Assembly: GCA_031267995.1 (NCBI GenBank)
Contig: JAIRXZ010000088.1
Location: 1 to 27,307 of the forward strand
Reading direction: 5' to 3'
DNA length: 27,307 bases
Source: Odoribacteraceae bacterium
GTDB taxonomy: Bacteria; Bacteroidota; Bacteroidia; Bacteroidales; Marinifilaceae
The translations under genes were made by a program, and so were the position numbers. Positions 26,409 through 27,307 of this stretch are shown here, one piece after another. The notes below the pieces were generated by a model. It was not told where the DNA came from, did no database searches, and was given only the letters and a program-made list of their open reading frames with translations. Position 1 is the first letter of the stretch, and each line of letters starts with the position of its first letter.

Positions 26409-26439
26409 AAAAAAAGGGCGACCCTGTCACAGGGTCGCC
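26409..26439 (-). terminator. Intrinsic terminator ahead of asnB
   Basis: A perfect ten-base-pair stem (GGCGACCCTG/CAGGGTCGCC, arms 26439-26430 and 26426-26417) with a three-base loop is followed by CC-less T residues (seven T, 26415-26409) on the minus strand. It ends whatever transcript runs through 26440-26900. Confidence 0.85.
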
Positions 26440-26620
26440 TGTCGTGTGTGCGGACATTGAAGTAAAAAAAAGTATATCGCGTGCCCTTGCCGCCATTTCG
26501 CGCGGTGGGGCTAACTCTTTGTCGTTGGTTTTTAGCGCGTCCGTCGGGTGGCGCGGCGCCGGGGGAGGGAAGCGGCGGTCGACGATGCCGGGACAGACAC
26601 GACCCTTGTCATCAAACGCT

Positions 26621-26725
26621 TTTTTCGCCGCTCGCCTCTCCCTTTTCGCTTCCGGCCTCTCTCTTTTCGTGGCCGGCCTCTCCTTTTTCGCTTCAGGCCT
26701 CTCTCCTTTCGCTTCCGGCTGCCTC
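26621..26725. repeat. 5 x 21-bp tandem repeat
   Basis: Five units of 21 bp (starting at 26621, 26642, 26663, 26684 and 26705) share TTTTCGCTTCCGGCCTCTC with scattered changes. On the minus strand the units are purine-rich (GGAAGCGAAAAGGAGAGGCC-like). It lies inside the predicted non-coding transcript and has the same period as the two arrays near 20 kb, though not the same sequence. Confidence 0.85.
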
Positions 26726-26782
26726 GCGCGGTGTCATCTTTTAACCTTTAATTTTCCCGTCGCGCGGTGGCCGTCCAACCTT

Positions 26783-26842
26783 GCAACTGCCGCCGCGCCA
26801 GGGATTATCTCGCGATCTTCCCGTTCGCGGCGGCGTTGTTGC
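26783..26842 (-). other. Long imperfect hairpin in the predicted transcript
   Basis: Arms GCAAC-AA-CGCCGCCGCG (26842-26826) and CGCGGCGGC-A-GTTGC (26797-26783) give 14 or more base pairs with a small internal bulge. An inner GGGA/TCCC helix caps them. No T run follows, so it is not a terminator. Confidence 0.7.
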
Positions 26843-26906
26843 AGTTCCTAACTCTCTAAAACCTAATCATTTCAATGAGCAAACGTTGTTTTAATTACGT
26901 TGACTG

Positions 26907-26937
26907 CAAATATAGGAAACCAGAAGATAACTACCAA
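26907..26937 (-). promoter_or_regulatory. Bacteroidota promoter (TTG / TAnnTTTG)
   Basis: TATATTTG (26914-26907, minus strand) matches the -7 consensus exactly. TTG (26937-26935) lies 20 bases upstream, the expected -33 spacing. The surroundings are AT-rich in an otherwise GC-rich region. It drives the region 26440-26903. Confidence 0.7.
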
Positions 26938-27091
26938 GAAATATTAATCTTTTTTTCATTCGGGGCAAAAGATTTATTTAAAATCAACGTGTCCGCCCGC
27001 ACCGGAAGGGGCAAGCGGCGACTCTCCCGGCGACATCCCCCCGGCCTCGCCCTCGCCCGCCCCGGCCGCCCGCCGCGCCTCCCGGCGGGGC

Positions 27092-27126
27092 AAAAAACGG
27101 GGGGGCGTCCCGTCTTGACGCCCCCC
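27092..27126 (-). terminator. Intrinsic terminator after the partial gene at the right edge
   Basis: A perfect ten-base-pair stem (GGGGGGCGTC/GACGCCCCCC, arms 27126-27117 and 27109-27100) with a seven-base loop is followed within two bases by six T residues (27097-27092) on the minus strand. It lies about 65 bases past the stop of the partial gene. Confidence 0.85.
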
Positions 27127-27190
27127 TGGCACGTGTCGTCCAACTGAATCACCCTCCGGCGACGACGCGACTTTCGACTATCCCCTGATG

Positions 27191-27307
27191 CTACTCCTGT
27201 TCAGGGGTGATATCCCTGATCATTAACGGCATCGTGAAGGTAACCTCGTTGCTATACACCGGCTCGTCATCCACGTGCTTCAGGAAAGCGGCGCGGAGAA
27301 CGAGTTG
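27191..27307 (-). CDS. C-terminal fragment of an unknown protein
   Basis: Only the last 38 codons are inside the window; the stop TAG is at 27193-27191. The piece begins QLVLRAAFLKHVDDEP and ends MIRDITPEQE. The segment VYSNEVTFTMP resembles the final strand of an Ig-like or fibronectin III-like domain, but this is too little to name a family. A strong terminator follows. Reading-frame continuity to the window edge and that terminator are the support for a real gene. Confidence 0.6.
   Translation of the reverse strand, partial: QLVLRAAFLKHVDDEPVYSNEVTFTMPLMIRDITPEQE

Larger units (their letters stand above)
26440..26903 (-). ncRNA. Predicted non-coding transcript with long hairpin and 21-bp repeats
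   Basis: A good promoter (26907-26937) and a perfect terminator (26409-26439) bracket roughly 490 nt in which no intact gene is found. A four-codon ATG-ATT-AGG-TTT-TAG ORF is the only start near the 5' end. A long hairpin follows (26842-26783), with arms GCAAC..CGCCGCCGCG and CGCGGCGGC.GTTGC, and then five 21-bp repeats. In one frame the repeats read as heptads of SEKGEAG type after an ATG near 26734, but a TGA interrupts them where other copies have GGA. I see none of the hallmark sequences of tmRNA, RNase P or SRP RNA. It could be a regulatory RNA or a decayed small gene. Confidence 0.4.

Noticed and set aside
26440..26903. tmRNA, RNase P RNA or SRP RNA
   Set aside because: None of the hallmark conserved segments of these RNAs could be found on either strand.
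26875..27147. A 90-residue plus-strand open frame at the right end
   Set aside because: It reads through the promoter and the terminator on the opposite strand and becomes low-complexity Arg/Pro sequence.

Overview
The window comes from a GC-rich member of the Bacteroidota (Bacteroidales-like). The evidence is two SusC/SusD pairs, FAS1 surface lipoproteins, Bacteroidota-type -7 promoter boxes (TAnnTTTG), and an almost total absence of Shine-Dalgarno sites. Every gene I can support lies on the minus strand, so the window reads from right to left.

Right end (27307 to 26238): the last 38 codons of an unknown protein end in a strong terminator. A good promoter follows and drives a roughly 490-nt region with no credible intact ORF. 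That region holds a long hairpin and a 5 x 21-bp repeat and ends at a perfect terminator. Next comes a tight four-gene run (26237 to 20634): asnB-type asparagine synthetase, a membrane-anchored family 2 glycosyltransferase, pyrH (UMP kinase) and dxs (DXP synthase, first step of the MEP isoprenoid pathway).

Middle (20633 to 18352): just past the dxs stop is a 525-bp array of exactly 25 units of 21 bp in unbroken register, many of them carrying small inverted repeats. A second 3 x 21-bp repeat lies in the leader of a 221-residue conserved hypothetical gene. An ECF sigma factor with no FecR anti-sigma gene beside it follows, with its own terminator.

Left two thirds (17941 to 600): a polysaccharide-utilization-type operon of eight genes. 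In order of transcription they are a GH65-like (alpha/alpha)6 glycosidase lipoprotein, a four-FAS1 lipoprotein, SusC, SusD, two FAS1 lipoproteins with extra C-terminal beta domains, a second SusC and a second SusD. A terminator lies ten bases after the last stop. The products would together bind, trim and import a glycan across the outer membrane. Codon choice changes about two thirds of the way through the operon, which suggests it was assembled from two modules.

Left end (about 450 to 1): a near-consensus promoter drives a compact RNA of about 70 nt made of three successive hairpins, the last being an intrinsic terminator. A GTG-started NYN-domain (PIN-like) RNase gene starts 18 nt later and runs off the window. 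This promoter - structured RNA - terminator - RNase layout is the best candidate here for an undescribed system.
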